This document shows, piece by piece, positions 34,896-43,538 of a DNA stretch of 64,000 bases (its first letter is position 1; each line of letters starts with the position of its first letter). The notes beneath the pieces are model-generated. The model saw nothing but the letters and a program-made list of their open reading frames with translations, did no database searches and was not told where the DNA came from. Origin of the DNA: Oscillospiraceae bacterium (lineage in GTDB: Bacteria > Bacillota > Clostridia > Oscillospirales > Oscillospiraceae); assembly GCA_031261325.1 (NCBI GenBank), contig JAISKH010000064.1, forward strand, positions 29,914 to 93,913. The letters are read 5' to 3'. A program made the position numbers and the translations under genes.

Positions 34896-35081
34896 GTGGC
34901 AAATCTCACATCTAAGGAACTGACCGCGCTGGAGGACCAGATAGGCATGGAAAAGACGCTCGTCAAGAAGTATCAGGCAATGAGCGGTCTGTGCACGGAC
35001 GCAAAGCTGAAGCAATGCCTTTCCGACGTTGCGCAAAAGCATCAGCAGCACTACAACACGCTGCTGACATTCTTACAGTAG
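34896..35081 (+). CDS. Small spore-coat-associated protein (CotF-like helical)
   Basis: 61 residues, all helical, MANLTSKELTALEDQIGMEKTLVKKYQAM, then QCLSDVAQKHQQHYNTLLTFL (split here). It has the two-helix ferritin-like pattern of small proteins that accompany CotF-family coat proteins in Clostridia. GTG 34896 follows GGAGGG by eight bases. It precedes the larger partner by 12 bases, so the two are co-expressed, likely in the mother cell late in sporulation (inference from family). Confidence 0.78.
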   Translation: MANLTSKELTALEDQIGMEKTLVKKYQAMSGLCTDAKLKQCLSDVAQKHQQHYNTLLTFLQ

Positions 35082-35093
35082 GAGGAACGAAAG

Positions 35094-35369
35094 ATGAACG
35101 ACATGACACAGGCGACGCAGCTTCTGACCGACAGACAGATTCTTCAGGACTCGCTGATGAGCCAGAAGCAAATGACAGGCTCTTACAACACGTTCGCGGG
35201 CGAATGCGCAAACCCGCAGCTCCGTTCGACGATGCTGAACATTCTGACGGACGAGCATACGATTCAGGCGGATATTTTCTGCCACATGCAGTCCAAGGGT
35301 TGGTATCAGGTTGAACAGGCGGACCAGAACAAGATTCAGCAGACAAAGCAGAAGGTCACGGCGCAGTAA
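35094..35369 (+). CDS. Spore coat protein, CotF family
   Basis: 91 residues matching the CotF four-helix family: QLLTDRQILQDSLMSQKQMTGSYNTFAGECANPQLRSTMLNIL (quoted by segments; the TDRQILQDSL and YNTFAGECANPQLR parts are diagnostic), then DEHTIQADIFCHMQSKGWY. ATG 35094 follows AGGAGGAACGA. Two Cys residues (in GECANP and IFCHM) could crosslink. It forms a pair with the 61-residue protein before it and ends at a strong terminator. Confidence 0.85.
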   Translation: MNDMTQATQLLTDRQILQDSLMSQKQMTGSYNTFAGECANPQLRSTMLNILTDEHTIQADIFCHMQSKGWYQVEQADQNKIQQTKQKVTAQ

Positions 35370-35374
35370 CGAAA

Positions 35375-35402
35375 ATCCCCGCCAAGCGGCGGGGGTTTTT
35401 TT
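35375..35402 (+). terminator. Strong terminator after the coat genes
   Basis: Stem CCCCGCC / GGCGGGG with an AAGC loop and a run of seven T. Confidence 0.9.
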
Positions 35403-35461
35403 CATTCGCGCGTTGAATTCGGCGGTCACGCGCCGCGCTTTGAAGTCAGTCGCGGCAACAA

Positions 35462-35500
35462 GAAAACGGATACCGCGCCGCAATCGTCGTGGTATCCGTT
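35462..35500 (-). terminator. Terminator of the YtxH-like gene
   Basis: On the minus strand a ten-base stem AACGGATACC / GGTATCCGTT followed by TTTTCTTG. It lies 20 bases past the stop at 35520. Confidence 0.65.
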
Positions 35501-35519
35501 CCCGCGTACCGGCGGCTTG

Positions 35520-35690
35520 TTAGTTGAACAGCCCGCCGACGTTTTCGACGACTTCGCTCGCAACTCTCAGGAACTTGCCCGCCGCGCGTTTTGCGTCCTT
35601 CGTGCGGGGAGCCGCTATAAGCCCGATTGCCGTACCTGTGACAACGCCGAGCGCGATGCCCTTCAAAAATCCTGCGCCTGAATGTGACAT
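35520..35690 (-). CDS. YtxH-like small membrane protein
   Basis: 56 residues, start ATG 35690 six bases after GGAG. Sequence MSHSGAGFLKGIALGVVTG, then TAIGLIAAPRTKDAKRAAGK, and a helical tail (RVASEVVENVGGLFN). A glycine-rich helix followed by APRTK is the typical YtxH/general-stress pattern; Bacillus YtxH proteins respond to stress but lack a defined activity. It has its own ribosome binding site and terminator. A plus-strand frame of similar length across the same bases lacks a site, and I reject it. Confidence 0.75.
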   Translation of the reverse strand: MSHSGAGFLKGIALGVVTGTAIGLIAAPRTKDAKRAAGKFLRVASEVVENVGGLFN

Positions 35691-35747
35691 AATATTCTCC
35701 TCCGATTGAATTCATTTGAGTTAGTGATTAACAACGCTAGTATTCGC

Positions 35748-35776
35748 TTGCGCGGATAAAATTATTCCTGTATAAT
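35748..35776 (+). promoter_or_regulatory. Sigma-A promoter of pyrC-pyrF-PAP2-tgt
   Basis: TTGCGC (35748-35753), a 17-base spacer, TATAAT (35771-35776), 39 bases ahead of pyrC. No PyrR attenuator fits in the short leader. Confidence 0.75.
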
Positions 35777-35814
35777 GCAACATAAACGTACATGATACCA
35801 AGGAGGTGTTCAGC

Positions 35815-37101
35815 GTGATATTGCTGCGAAGCGCGCGCGTTATCGACCCCGATTCGGGGCTTGACGGCGTTTTTGACATTCTGATTCGCGACGGGAAAAT
35901 CGCGGAAATCGGCGAGGCTTTATCCGCCGACGGCGCGCGGATTATTGACGCGCACGGACTGTGCGCCGTGCCGGGGCTTGTGGATATGCACGTGCATCTG
36001 CGCGACCCAGGGTATACTTACAAAGAGGACATTGCGAGCGGCACGGCGGCGGCGGCGCGCGGCGGCGTGACCTCCGTTGCGTGTATGCCGAACACGAAGC
36101 CCGTTATCGACAGCGCGGAGGCGCTGCGTTACATCGCCGGCGCGGCGGAGCACGCCCCTGTGCGCGTTTTCCCGTATGGCGCGGTGTCGCTCGGGCAGTC
36201 GGGCAACGCGCTGACGGACTTTGCCGCGCTGAAGGCGGCGGGAGCCGTTGCGCTGTCGGACGACGGAAACCCCGTCATGTCGGCGCAGCTGATGCGGCGC
36301 GCGCTGGTTGCCGCGCGTGAATCGGGGCTTGTTATCAGCAGTCATTGTGAGGACGCGGAGATGGTGCGCAATTACGCCGTGAATGACGGCGCGGTGTCGC
36401 TCAAGCTCGGGCTTAACGGCAGACCCGCGATTGCGGAGGAGCTTATGGTTGCGCGGGACGCTATGCTCGCGCAGGAAACGGGCGCGCGCGTTCACATCGC
36501 GCATGTTTCAACCGCGCGCTCGGTTGAGATTATTCGCCGCGCCAAAGCCGACGGCGTTGCGATTACGGCGGAGACGTGCCCGCAATACTTCACGCTGACG
36601 GAGGACGAGGTGCTCGCGCAAGGCTCGCTCGCGCGCGTGAACCCACCGCTGCGCACGGAAGCGGACAGGCTCGCGATTGTCGCGGGACTGCGCGACGGGA
36701 CGCTCGACGCGATTGCGACAGACCACGCGCCACACTCGGTTGAGGAGAAGTCGCGCCCGCTTGAGGACGCGCCGAGCGGCATGGTCGGGCTTGAAACATC
36801 GCTCGCGCTCACGCTGACCGCGCTGTACCACACGGGGCTGCTTGCGCTGACGGATATTATTCGGCTCATGGCAGCCGCGCCCGCGCGGATACTCGGGCTT
36901 GACGCGGGAACTCTGCGTGTCGGCGCGATTGCGGACGTTGTGCTGTTCGCCCCCGACGAGACGTGGACGGTTGAACCGTCGCTGTTCGCGTCAAAGTCGC
37001 GCAACACGCCGTTTGGCGGGCGGCAATTGCGCGGCAAGGTTAAATATACGATATCGCGCGGCAAAATCGCGTATGCCGACAACGAAAACGGAGGTAAATG
37101 A
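35815..37101 (+). CDS. pyrC: Dihydroorotase
   Basis: Cyclises carbamoyl-aspartate to dihydroorotate in pyrimidine synthesis. The 428-residue class I enzyme has the zinc motif DMHVHLRDPG, the conserved EDIASGTAAAARGGVTSVACMPNT, further metal ligands in SSHCED and HIAHVST, and ATDHAPHS with catalytic Asp. GTG 35815 follows AAGGAGG by eight bases; an earlier in-frame GTG at 35806 is part of that site. It starts a pyrC-pyrF pair; other pyr genes are not in the window. Confidence 0.95.
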   Translation: MILLRSARVIDPDSGLDGVFDILIRDGKIAEIGEALSADGARIIDAHGLCAVPGLVDMHVHLRDPGYTYKEDIASGTAAAARGGVTSVACMPNTKPVIDSAEALRYIAGAAEHAPVRVFPYGAVSLGQSGNALTDFAALKAAGAVALSDDGNPVMSAQLMRRALVAARESGLVISSHCEDAEMVRNYAVNDGAVSLKLGLNGRPAIAEELMVARDAMLAQETGARVHIAHVSTARSVEIIRRAKADGVAITAETCPQYFTLTEDEVLAQGSLARVNPPLRTEADRLAIVAGLRDGTLDAIATDHAPHSVEEKSRPLEDAPSGMVGLETSLALTLTALYHTGLLALTDIIRLMAAAPARILGLDAGTLRVGAIADVVLFAPDETWTVEPSLFASKSRNTPFGGRQLRGKVKYTISRGKIAYADNENGGK

Positions 37102-37102
37102 C

Positions 37103-37978
37103 ATGTCCTTTGAGAGACTTCAGCGGCAGATCGATATACTCGCAAACCCTACGGTGGTGGGGCTTGACCCGACGCGGGAGCTTATCCCGCCGCACATTTT
37201 GGAAAACGCGGAGAGCGCGGCGCAGGCTTACTTTGACTTCAACGTCGCGCTGATTACCGCGCTGTTCGACATAGTACCCGCCGTTAAGCCGCAGGCGGCT
37301 TATTACGAGGCTCTCGGTCCGGCGGGAATGGCGGCTCTTGCGGAGACGACGAAGTTCGCGCGCGACATGGGCATGTACGTGATTCTCGACGCGAAACGCG
37401 GCGACATCGGCTCCACCGCAACGGCGTATGCCGAAGCGTATCTCGGTGCGGAGTCCGAGTACGCGGTGAACGCGATGACGATTAACGGCTACCTCGGCTC
37501 GGACGGTATCACGCCGTTTCTGGACGCGGCGGTTCAAAACGACAAGGCGGTTTTCACGCTTGTCAAGACCTCGAATGCGTCCTCGGGCGAGCTGCAAGAC
37601 CTCGTTTCGGGCGGCAGGCACGTGTACGACGCGGTGGGCGACCTCATTGAGTGGTTGGGGCGCGACTCCTTGGGCGCGAACGGATATTCGCGGCTCGGCG
37701 CGGTCGTCGGCGCGACGTATCCGGAGGAGCTGAAAATCCTGCGTCAGCGGCTCGCGCACACGTTCTTCCTCGTTCCGGGTTACGGCGCGCAGGGCGGCGG
37801 CGCGGTTGACGTTGCGGGCGCGTTCGACGCAAAGCGGCACGGCGCGGTCATAAACTCGTCGCGCGCGATTATCGGCGCGTGGAAAAAGACGGGCAATAAC
37901 GGTGAGGACTTCACCGACGCGGCGCGCGCCGAAGCGTTACGTATGCGCGACGATTTGCGCACGGTGCTGGGGCTGTAG
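37103..37978 (+). CDS. pyrF: Orotidine 5'-phosphate decarboxylase (type 2)
   Basis: Last step of UMP synthesis. 291 residues, longer than the 230-residue type 1 enzyme and typical of type 2. VVGLDPTRELIPPHIL begins the barrel, and the catalytic Lys/Asp lie in ILDAKRGDIGSTATAYAEA. The phosphate-binding region is FLVPGYGAQGGGAVD and NSSRAIIGAW. It starts at ATG 37103, one base past the pyrC stop, with GGAGGT upstream. A long in-frame extension back to 36899 lies inside pyrC and is not used. Confidence 0.94.
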   Translation: MSFERLQRQIDILANPTVVGLDPTRELIPPHILENAESAAQAYFDFNVALITALFDIVPAVKPQAAYYEALGPAGMAALAETTKFARDMGMYVILDAKRGDIGSTATAYAEAYLGAESEYAVNAMTINGYLGSDGITPFLDAAVQNDKAVFTLVKTSNASSGELQDLVSGGRHVYDAVGDLIEWLGRDSLGANGYSRLGAVVGATYPEELKILRQRLAHTFFLVPGYGAQGGGAVDVAGAFDAKRHGAVINSSRAIIGAWKKTGNNGEDFTDAARAEALRMRDDLRTVLGL

Positions 37979-37983
37979 TACCC

Positions 37984-38511
37984 GTGACCGCGATTGAGGG
38001 CGAACTGCTGCTGACTATCCAAAACCACTTGCGCGTCGGCGTTTTGGACGCGATTATGCTGCTGTTTTCATTTATCGGCAACCTCGGCGCGGTGTGGCTC
38101 GTTGCCGCGTTCATTCTGCTCGCGCGGCGCGACACACGCAGGCGCGGGTTCGCAGTTTTGCTGTCGCTCACCGTAACATTTTTGGTGGTGAACCTGCTGC
38201 TGAAAAACGTCGTCGCGCGTCCGCGCCCGTTTGAAACGATTGCGGGGCTAACTGTGCTCGGCGGCTTTCCCTCCGGATTTTCGTTCCCGTCGGGGCACGC
38301 TTCGTCGTCGTTTGCGGGAGCTTCCGCGCTCGCTTTCGGGTTCGGCAAGCGCGGAGCGATAGCCGCATACGTCGTCGCCGCGCTGATTGCCGCGTCGCGC
38401 GTATATATTGGCGTGCACTACCCGTCGGACGTGCTGGCGGGCGCGGTTATCGGCGTAATATGCGCCGTCGTCGTGTGCAGGTTTATGCTGCGGCGGTCGG
38501 TCGCGAAATAG
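37984..38511 (+). CDS. PAP2 family phosphatase
   Basis: A 175-residue membrane phosphatase with about five helices. All three family motifs are visible: KNVVARPRP, PSGHASSSF and SRVYIGVHYPSDVLAGAV. Proteins of this kind dephosphorylate undecaprenyl pyrophosphate (BacA-independent) or phosphatidylglycerol phosphate; with pgsA elsewhere in the window either is possible. GTG 37984 starts five bases after the pyrF stop, so it is co-transcribed. Specific substrate not determinable. Confidence 0.88.
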   Translation: MTAIEGELLLTIQNHLRVGVLDAIMLLFSFIGNLGAVWLVAAFILLARRDTRRRGFAVLLSLTVTFLVVNLLLKNVVARPRPFETIAGLTVLGGFPSGFSFPSGHASSSFAGASALAFGFGKRGAIAAYVVAALIAASRVYIGVHYPSDVLAGAVIGVICAVVVCRFMLRRSVAK

Positions 38512-38528
38512 TTTTTGGTGGTGATTAT

Positions 38529-39659
38529 GTGTTTAAGTTGATAAAAACCGAGGGGCGCGCGCGGCGCGGCGAGCTTGTAACCGCGCACGGCGCCGTGCAG
38601 ACCCCCGCGTTCATGAACGTCGCGACGCAAGCCGCGATTAAGGGCGCGCTCTCCGCCGACGACCTTGAAGCTGTCGGCTGTCAAATCGCGCTGTCAAACA
38701 CGTACCACCTGCACGTGCGCCCGGGCGACGAGCTGATTCGTTCGCTCGGCGGACTGCACAAATTCATGTCGTGGACGCGCCCTATCCTCACGGACAGCGG
38801 CGGGTTCCAGATTTTTTCGCTCGCGGGACTGCGCAAAATTACGGAGGAGGGCGTTACGTTTGCTTCGCACGTTGACGGGCGGCGCATATTCATGTCGCCG
38901 GAGGGCGCGATGCGTATTCAGGCGAACCTCGGCTCCGACATTGCGATGGCGTTCGACGAGTGCGTTGAGATTCCGTCGCCCGAGCCGTATGTCGCCTCGT
39001 CGTGTGAGCGGACTTATCGTTGGCTCGAGCGGTGCAAAGCCGAGTGGCTGACGCAGACGGCGCGCGACGACGCGATTAACCCCGGGCAACTGCTGTTCGG
39101 CATAAATCAGGGAGCGACTTTCCCGGAGCTGCGCGTGCGGCATATGCGGCAAATCGCGGAGCTTGACCTGCCGGGTTACGCAATCGGAGGTCTCGCGGTG
39201 GGGGAAACGCACGCCGAAATGTACGATATTATCGACATTGTGGAGGAACACATGCCGCAAAACCGCCCGAGATACCTAATGGGTGTGGGTACGCCGTCAA
39301 ACATCATCGAATCCGTCGCGCGCGGAATTGACATGTTTGACTGCGTTATGCCCGCGCGAAACGGGCGGCACGGGCACCTGTTCACGTGGCGCGGCGTTAT
39401 CAACATCAACAACGAGCGGCACGGCTCGGACGGCGAGCCGATTGACAGCGAGTGCGGCTGCCCCACGTGCCGCAAGCATTCGCGCGCGTACCTGCGACAC
39501 CTGTTCAAGTCGGGCGAAATGCTTGCAATGCGCCTTGCCGTGACGCACAATCTGTACTTTTACAACACGCTCATGTCGCGCATACGCGCCGCGCTGGACA
39601 GCGGGACGTTCGGCGCGTTCAGGCGCGAGTACAGCGAGACGCTTTCCAAACGGATATAG
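38529..39659 (+). CDS. tgt: Queuine tRNA-ribosyltransferase (tRNA-guanine transglycosylase)
   Basis: Swaps guanine 34 of GUN-anticodon tRNAs for a queuosine precursor. The 376-residue enzyme has DSGGFQIFSL (with catalytic-region Asp), GGLAVGE, and the zinc site CGCPTCRKHSRAYLRHL. GTG 38529 follows GGTGG by seven bases; the longer frame from 38460 overlaps the PAP2 gene and is rejected. Fourth gene of the pyr operon. No queuosine synthesis gene (queA, queF) is near. Confidence 0.95.
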   Translation: MFKLIKTEGRARRGELVTAHGAVQTPAFMNVATQAAIKGALSADDLEAVGCQIALSNTYHLHVRPGDELIRSLGGLHKFMSWTRPILTDSGGFQIFSLAGLRKITEEGVTFASHVDGRRIFMSPEGAMRIQANLGSDIAMAFDECVEIPSPEPYVASSCERTYRWLERCKAEWLTQTARDDAINPGQLLFGINQGATFPELRVRHMRQIAELDLPGYAIGGLAVGETHAEMYDIIDIVEEHMPQNRPRYLMGVGTPSNIIESVARGIDMFDCVMPARNGRHGHLFTWRGVININNERHGSDGEPIDSECGCPTCRKHSRAYLRHLFKSGEMLAMRLAVTHNLYFYNTLMSRIRAALDSGTFGAFRREYSETLSKRI

Positions 39660-39663
39660 CGCG

Positions 39664-39694
39664 CGGCGCGAACCATGCGGTTCGCGCCGTTTTT
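39664..39694 (+). terminator. Terminator after tgt
   Basis: Eleven-base stem CGGCGCGAACC / GGTTCGCGCCG with a four-base loop and TTTTT; it separates tgt from the convergent spoIIE. Confidence 0.85.
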
Positions 39695-39704
39695 GCGTTT
39701 TGCC

Positions 39705-42014
39705 CTATTCGCGTTCGTTGAGTTCAATCACAATCGCCGTTGTGTCGTCGCAGAAGCCCGACAGCTTTGCCGCTTCGCCGACAATTTCGCGCGCGAAGTC
39801 GCACGGCGCGCCGCCGCTGTATGCCTGCAATTTCTCCATCAGCCACTCGTCGCCCGATTGCGTCACCCCGTCGCTGACGATGAGCGCAACGGAACCCGCG
39901 CGCAGCGTCGTTTCCGTTTTATCGGGTGCGTCGTCGGGTGAGACGCACAGACCCGCCGCCATGCTCGTCCCGCGCACGAGCCGCAAATTCGCGCCGCACT
40001 TGATGTATGTCGGCGACGCGCCGTATTTCAGCGTGCGCACCTCGCCCGAGAACAGGTTCACGCAAATGAGGTCGATTGTGGCGCACACCGTGTCGCCCTC
40101 GTTGCGCAGCAGGAGCATGTTGTTGAGCATTCGCACCGCCGTTTCGGGTGCGATGCCGCTGCGCAGGAACCGCTCGAGTATGCGCACGGCGTCCGCGCTG
40201 CACCTTGCCGCCGATTCGCCGCTGCCCATGCCGTCGGAGAGAATGACGTGCAGCACGCCGTCCTCCGTCTTGAAGTACGCGCCCTTGTCGCCGCTCACGT
40301 CCTGCCCGCGCTTTTTCAGGTACGCGATTCCGACCGTCGCGGCAAGCGGCTCCGCTTCCAGCAGCAGCAATCTGTCGGGCATCGCCATGTCCTCCGCGGC
40401 GTACAGGCGCGTGTCGAGCACGGCGGACAGCTTGTCCAAATACGCCGGCTCGCGGCGCAGCGCACCGACGTTCACGCCCGACACCTCCGCGCGCAGTCTG
40501 CCGCCACGGTCGCGGAACACCGCAACGTCAGGCTCAAGGCTGTTACTCAAAAAGTACTTTTTCAGGCGGTTTTCAAGCTCGGGTTCAAAGCTCACCGCGC
40601 CGCCAAGCTCTGTGCCGATTTCCGTCAGCACCTCCGACAAATCGGAGTATTGGCTGAACGCCGCGACCTGCCCCGCGCGCAAGCGGTTTTTCAGTTGCTT
40701 GCGTTGCAGGAACAGTCTGTGCTCCGAATTTACCGCGCCCGCGAAGGACTGCAACCTGTCGCACTCATCGGCAAAATAGTCCGGGAAGTCCGCGACCTCA
40801 ACCATTCCGCGCTCTTGCAGGACGGGCGTTACGTGGTTCATCACGTCGCGCGTCGATTGATAGCCCGCTGTCCAGCACTCCGCCGAACGCTTGCACTTGC
40901 GGCACACCGCGTCCGCCGCGCGGTCGAACACGCAGCTTATGCTCTCCTCGCCCTCAATCGTCTCCGTCGCGGCGTTCACGCTCTCGTACAGGTCACGGAA
41001 CGCGCGTGACGCGCCGTCAACGTGGCTCTTCGTGTATTCGCGCGCTTTTTGCACGCCGTTGCCGCGCGCGTTTTCGGGCAGCAACGCGCCCACGCGCGAC
41101 ATTGCGGAGGCGGGTATGAGCATGAATATCACCGATGCGACGAACACCTCAAACAGCGTGGGCGGCATTGCGGGGCTGCGCATCGCCATTACCGACGCGC
41201 TCGCGCTCGCGAGTATGAACGACAGCGTGAACGCAAGCTTGCCGCGCCGCGCGAATATGCCCGATACCAGTCCCGCCGCCGCGTATGCCGCGCTGAAAAA
41301 CGGTCCGTCGCCGAGCGCCGCGTCCATCGCGAGTCCGACGGCGACTCCGCACGCGCTGCCGAACCCCGAGCCGCCCTTGTAAGCCGCGAGCAGTACGACG
41401 AGCACCGCCGCGCTTCGCCCTATCGACACGACGCCGAAAAGCTTCAGACCCGCGAGGGCAATCAGCAGCGTCGCAATCGTTATCAGCACGCTTATCGTGT
41501 GTGTCACCTCGGTGCTCTGCTCGAACTTGAGCCGCCCCGCCCATGTGCTTAGGGCGAGCCTGTAGAAGTAAGCGCAACCGCCCGCGACGACTGAATCCGT
41601 TACCATCAGAGTCGCCGCGCCGAAGCTCCAACCGCCGCTCGCCGCCGTGACCAAGCCGATGCACAGCGTTACAAACCACAGGCACAGCGGCATGAACCAC
41701 GCAGAGCGAAACACCTCCGTGTCGCGGAACACGACCGCCACGGTTGATATGATTATCGCGACCGCGATGTACTTTACCGCCCACACGACGGAGCCGAACG
41801 CGAGGTATCCCGCCGCCGCGCCGACGAATGACGCGATGATTGTAACCGCGCCGCCCGCAGACGCGACAAACCCAATCGCAAACGGCGACAGCCCGCCCAG
41901 TATGTGCGCCCCCGACAGCGCGAACGCGAGTGCGCACCGCACCGCGCACTCCGCCGTCAGCGGCAAATCCAATCTCCCCGCGTGCGCAACCTTGCGCCAC
42001 ATTTGACGTATCAT
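39705..42014 (-). CDS. spoIIE: Stage II sporulation protein E (serine phosphatase)
   Basis: Membrane PP2C phosphatase that dephosphorylates SpoIIAA to activate sigma-F in the forespore. The 769-residue product has a conserved N-terminal region, about ten helices (residues about 30-300), a linker with CKRSAECW-type cysteines, and a C-terminal PP2C domain with LSDGMGSGESAARCSAD and LRNEGDTVCATIDLICVN. Start ATG 42014 (MIRQMWRKVAHAG) follows AAGG by seven bases; a longer frame to 42236 runs through the promoter. Family length is about 800. Strong evidence of spore formation. Confidence 0.95.
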   Translation of the reverse strand: MIRQMWRKVAHAGRLDLPLTAECAVRCALAFALSGAHILGGLSPFAIGFVASAGGAVTIIASFVGAAAGYLAFGSVVWAVKYIAVAIIISTVAVVFRDTEVFRSAWFMPLCLWFVTLCIGLVTAASGGWSFGAATLMVTDSVVAGGCAYFYRLALSTWAGRLKFEQSTEVTHTISVLITIATLLIALAGLKLFGVVSIGRSAAVLVVLLAAYKGGSGFGSACGVAVGLAMDAALGDGPFFSAAYAAAGLVSGIFARRGKLAFTLSFILASASASVMAMRSPAMPPTLFEVFVASVIFMLIPASAMSRVGALLPENARGNGVQKAREYTKSHVDGASRAFRDLYESVNAATETIEGEESISCVFDRAADAVCRKCKRSAECWTAGYQSTRDVMNHVTPVLQERGMVEVADFPDYFADECDRLQSFAGAVNSEHRLFLQRKQLKNRLRAGQVAAFSQYSDLSEVLTEIGTELGGAVSFEPELENRLKKYFLSNSLEPDVAVFRDRGGRLRAEVSGVNVGALRREPAYLDKLSAVLDTRLYAAEDMAMPDRLLLLEAEPLAATVGIAYLKKRGQDVSGDKGAYFKTEDGVLHVILSDGMGSGESAARCSADAVRILERFLRSGIAPETAVRMLNNMLLLRNEGDTVCATIDLICVNLFSGEVRTLKYGASPTYIKCGANLRLVRGTSMAAGLCVSPDDAPDKTETTLRAGSVALIVSDGVTQSGDEWLMEKLQAYSGGAPCDFAREIVGEAAKLSGFCDDTTAIVIELNERE

Positions 42015-42076
42015 TTCGTAACCTTCCTTCCGCCCGATTGTATATTTTTCGATACTCGGGCATATACTATATGACG

Positions 42077-42109
42077 ATTTTAGCGTATACGAATTACGAA
42101 ATGCGTCAA
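42077..42109 (-). promoter_or_regulatory. spoIIE promoter with 21-base spacer (Spo0A-type geometry)
   Basis: On the minus strand TTGACG (42104-42109), a 21-base spacer and TAAAAT (42077-42082), about 63 bases ahead of the spoIIE ATG. In B. subtilis the Spo0A-activated sigma-A promoters of spoIIE and spoIIG have the same unusual 21-22 base spacing. A 17-base alternative gives no acceptable -35. Confidence 0.6.
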
Positions 42110-42188
42110 ACTCCGCTCGTCTTTTATGTAACAAGCAGGCGGGAAATACTTGGAAATACTGAACTTTTGCGTTTTGCTCCACGGCGCG

Positions 42189-42216
42189 GAAAAAGCCTGT
42201 CTTTTCGACAGGCTTT
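42189..42216 (-). terminator. Terminator after the XRE/TPR-like regulator
   Basis: Eleven-base stem AAAAGCCTGTC / GACAGGCTTTT with a TTTTC loop, 28 bases past the stop at 42245; effective on both strands. Confidence 0.8.
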
Positions 42217-42244
42217 TCGGTTGCGCAAATGTGCAAATGCGCGG

Positions 42245-43378
42245 CTACGCTTCCGCGAGCTTTGCAATTGCGGCGACAAAGCGCGGGTGCTCGCGGAGCG
42301 GGTCGAGCGAACCGCCGTTTGTCGCGGCGGCGGTATCCGCGGCGGTTGACGTGCGTTGCGGGTTTGCCTTGGACATGTACGCGATTTGATACGCGATGTA
42401 CTGCCTTGCCGTAACGTCGTGGACAATCACGTCGTCGTCGCCCTCGCCCGTGTACTCAAGGTGCGGATATGTCGTGTTCGGGTCGGTGTTCAGCGCAGAC
42501 TCAACGACGCTCTCGACGTAATCCACAGCGCGCTCCGCGTCGCTCTCGGCGTAGTACGCCGCGTATTGCAGGGCAACCTCCGCGCACACGTCCAGCTCGC
42601 GGTACCCCGTCGTCGACGGCGACGCGAGATACGGGTACAATTGCTCGAGCAGGACGAGTATGCGGTAATACTCCTCGTCCGTGCCCTGTCCGCGCCGCTG
42701 CTTTTCGGAAAGCAGCAGGTTGAACGCCCAATTCAGCGACAGCGCGAACGGTCCGAACAGCCCGCGCAGCTCTTGCAATTCGTCGTCGGTCAACCCGCCC
42801 GCTTCGTGCCGCCTTGTGCGCAGCAGGTTCAGGTGCAGGAATTGACGACCGTTTTGGATTGGCGGCACTTCCTCCAACACTTTTCGTGCGCTCGTGCTCT
42901 CGCCCAGCTTTTCGTATGCGTCGATTAGCATAAACGTCGCGGATTCGCGAAATGTCGGCTCGCCTTTTTCGAGGATTTCTTTGAGAATTTCAATCGCCAC
43001 GTGGCAGTTTTCCGCCGAAAAACACTTCTGATACAGGCACGACGCGTAACTTAACTTCAGCCACGCGCTGTTTGGAAATTCTCGGATTATCTCGCGGTGC
43101 CGCTCGAGCAGTTCCTCCGTCGGGATTAAATACCGACTGCTGATGAACTCGTCAACGCGCTTCTCGTCGCGTATCGCGTCCATGCCGAACAGCTCGTCCG
43201 TGCTGATATTGAAGTAGTTCGCTATCAGCGGAATCAACTCCATGTCAGGGTAAGCCGCCTTGACCTCCCACTTGGACACGGACTGCGGCGTTACGCCGAG
43301 AGCGTTTGCAAGCTCCTCCTGCGTAATGTCGCGCGCGCGGCGCAGTCGTCTTATGTTCTCGGAAATTGCAATGTTCAT
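42245..43378 (-). CDS. XRE family regulator with TPR-like C-terminal region
   Basis: 377 residues. The first 65 form a Cro/C1-type helix-turn-helix (ISENIRRLRRARDITQEELA, then GVTPQSVSKWE), followed by a conserved AYPDMELIPLIANYFNISTDELFG. The rest is helical with tetratricopeptide-like periodicity (SAWLKLSYASCLYQKCF, EILEKGEPTFRESATFMLID), the usual shape of sensor-regulators in Bacillota. ATG 43378 lacks a strong Shine-Dalgarno but AAAAGGCGG is nearby. A paralogue of similar shape occurs at 59533-60576. Targets unknown. Confidence 0.85.
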   Translation of the reverse strand: MNIAISENIRRLRRARDITQEELANALGVTPQSVSKWEVKAAYPDMELIPLIANYFNISTDELFGMDAIRDEKRVDEFISSRYLIPTEELLERHREIIREFPNSAWLKLSYASCLYQKCFSAENCHVAIEILKEILEKGEPTFRESATFMLIDAYEKLGESTSARKVLEEVPPIQNGRQFLHLNLLRTRRHEAGGLTDDELQELRGLFGPFALSLNWAFNLLLSEKQRRGQGTDEEYYRILVLLEQLYPYLASPSTTGYRELDVCAEVALQYAAYYAESDAERAVDYVESVVESALNTDPNTTYPHLEYTGEGDDDVIVHDVTARQYIAYQIAYMSKANPQRTSTAADTAAATNGGSLDPLREHPRFVAAIAKLAEA

Positions 43379-43500
43379 TGTCGTAACCGCCTTTTTTGTG
43401 TATTAGCAAGCTTGCAATTACATTATTGCACGGTTTGCGCGCTGTGGCAATAACGCATTATGCGGGTTTTTTGCAACCGTTGGTTGTATGCGGGGGTGAG

Positions 43501-43524
43501 CAAAACGCGCCTTTCGGCGCGCTT
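43501..43524 (-). terminator. Terminator after the GNAT gene
   Basis: Stem CGCGCC / GGCGCG with a TTTC loop, flanked by T-rich DNA; on the minus strand it follows the stop at 43539 and ends in TTTTG. Confidence 0.55.
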
Positions 43525-43538
43525 CTTATTTTACTCGC

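Noticed and set aside
35524..35709. Plus-strand 61-codon frame opposite the YtxH-like gene
   Set aside because: No ribosome binding site and no family resemblance; the minus-strand frame has both.
36899..37102. 68-residue extension of pyrF
   Set aside because: It lies inside pyrC and is Arg-rich shadow sequence; ATG 37103 with GGAGGT is the family start.
39705..42236. SpoIIE starting at 42236
   Set aside because: The extra 74 residues cover the promoter and have no sequence resemblance to SpoIIE; ATG 42014 has a good ribosome binding site.
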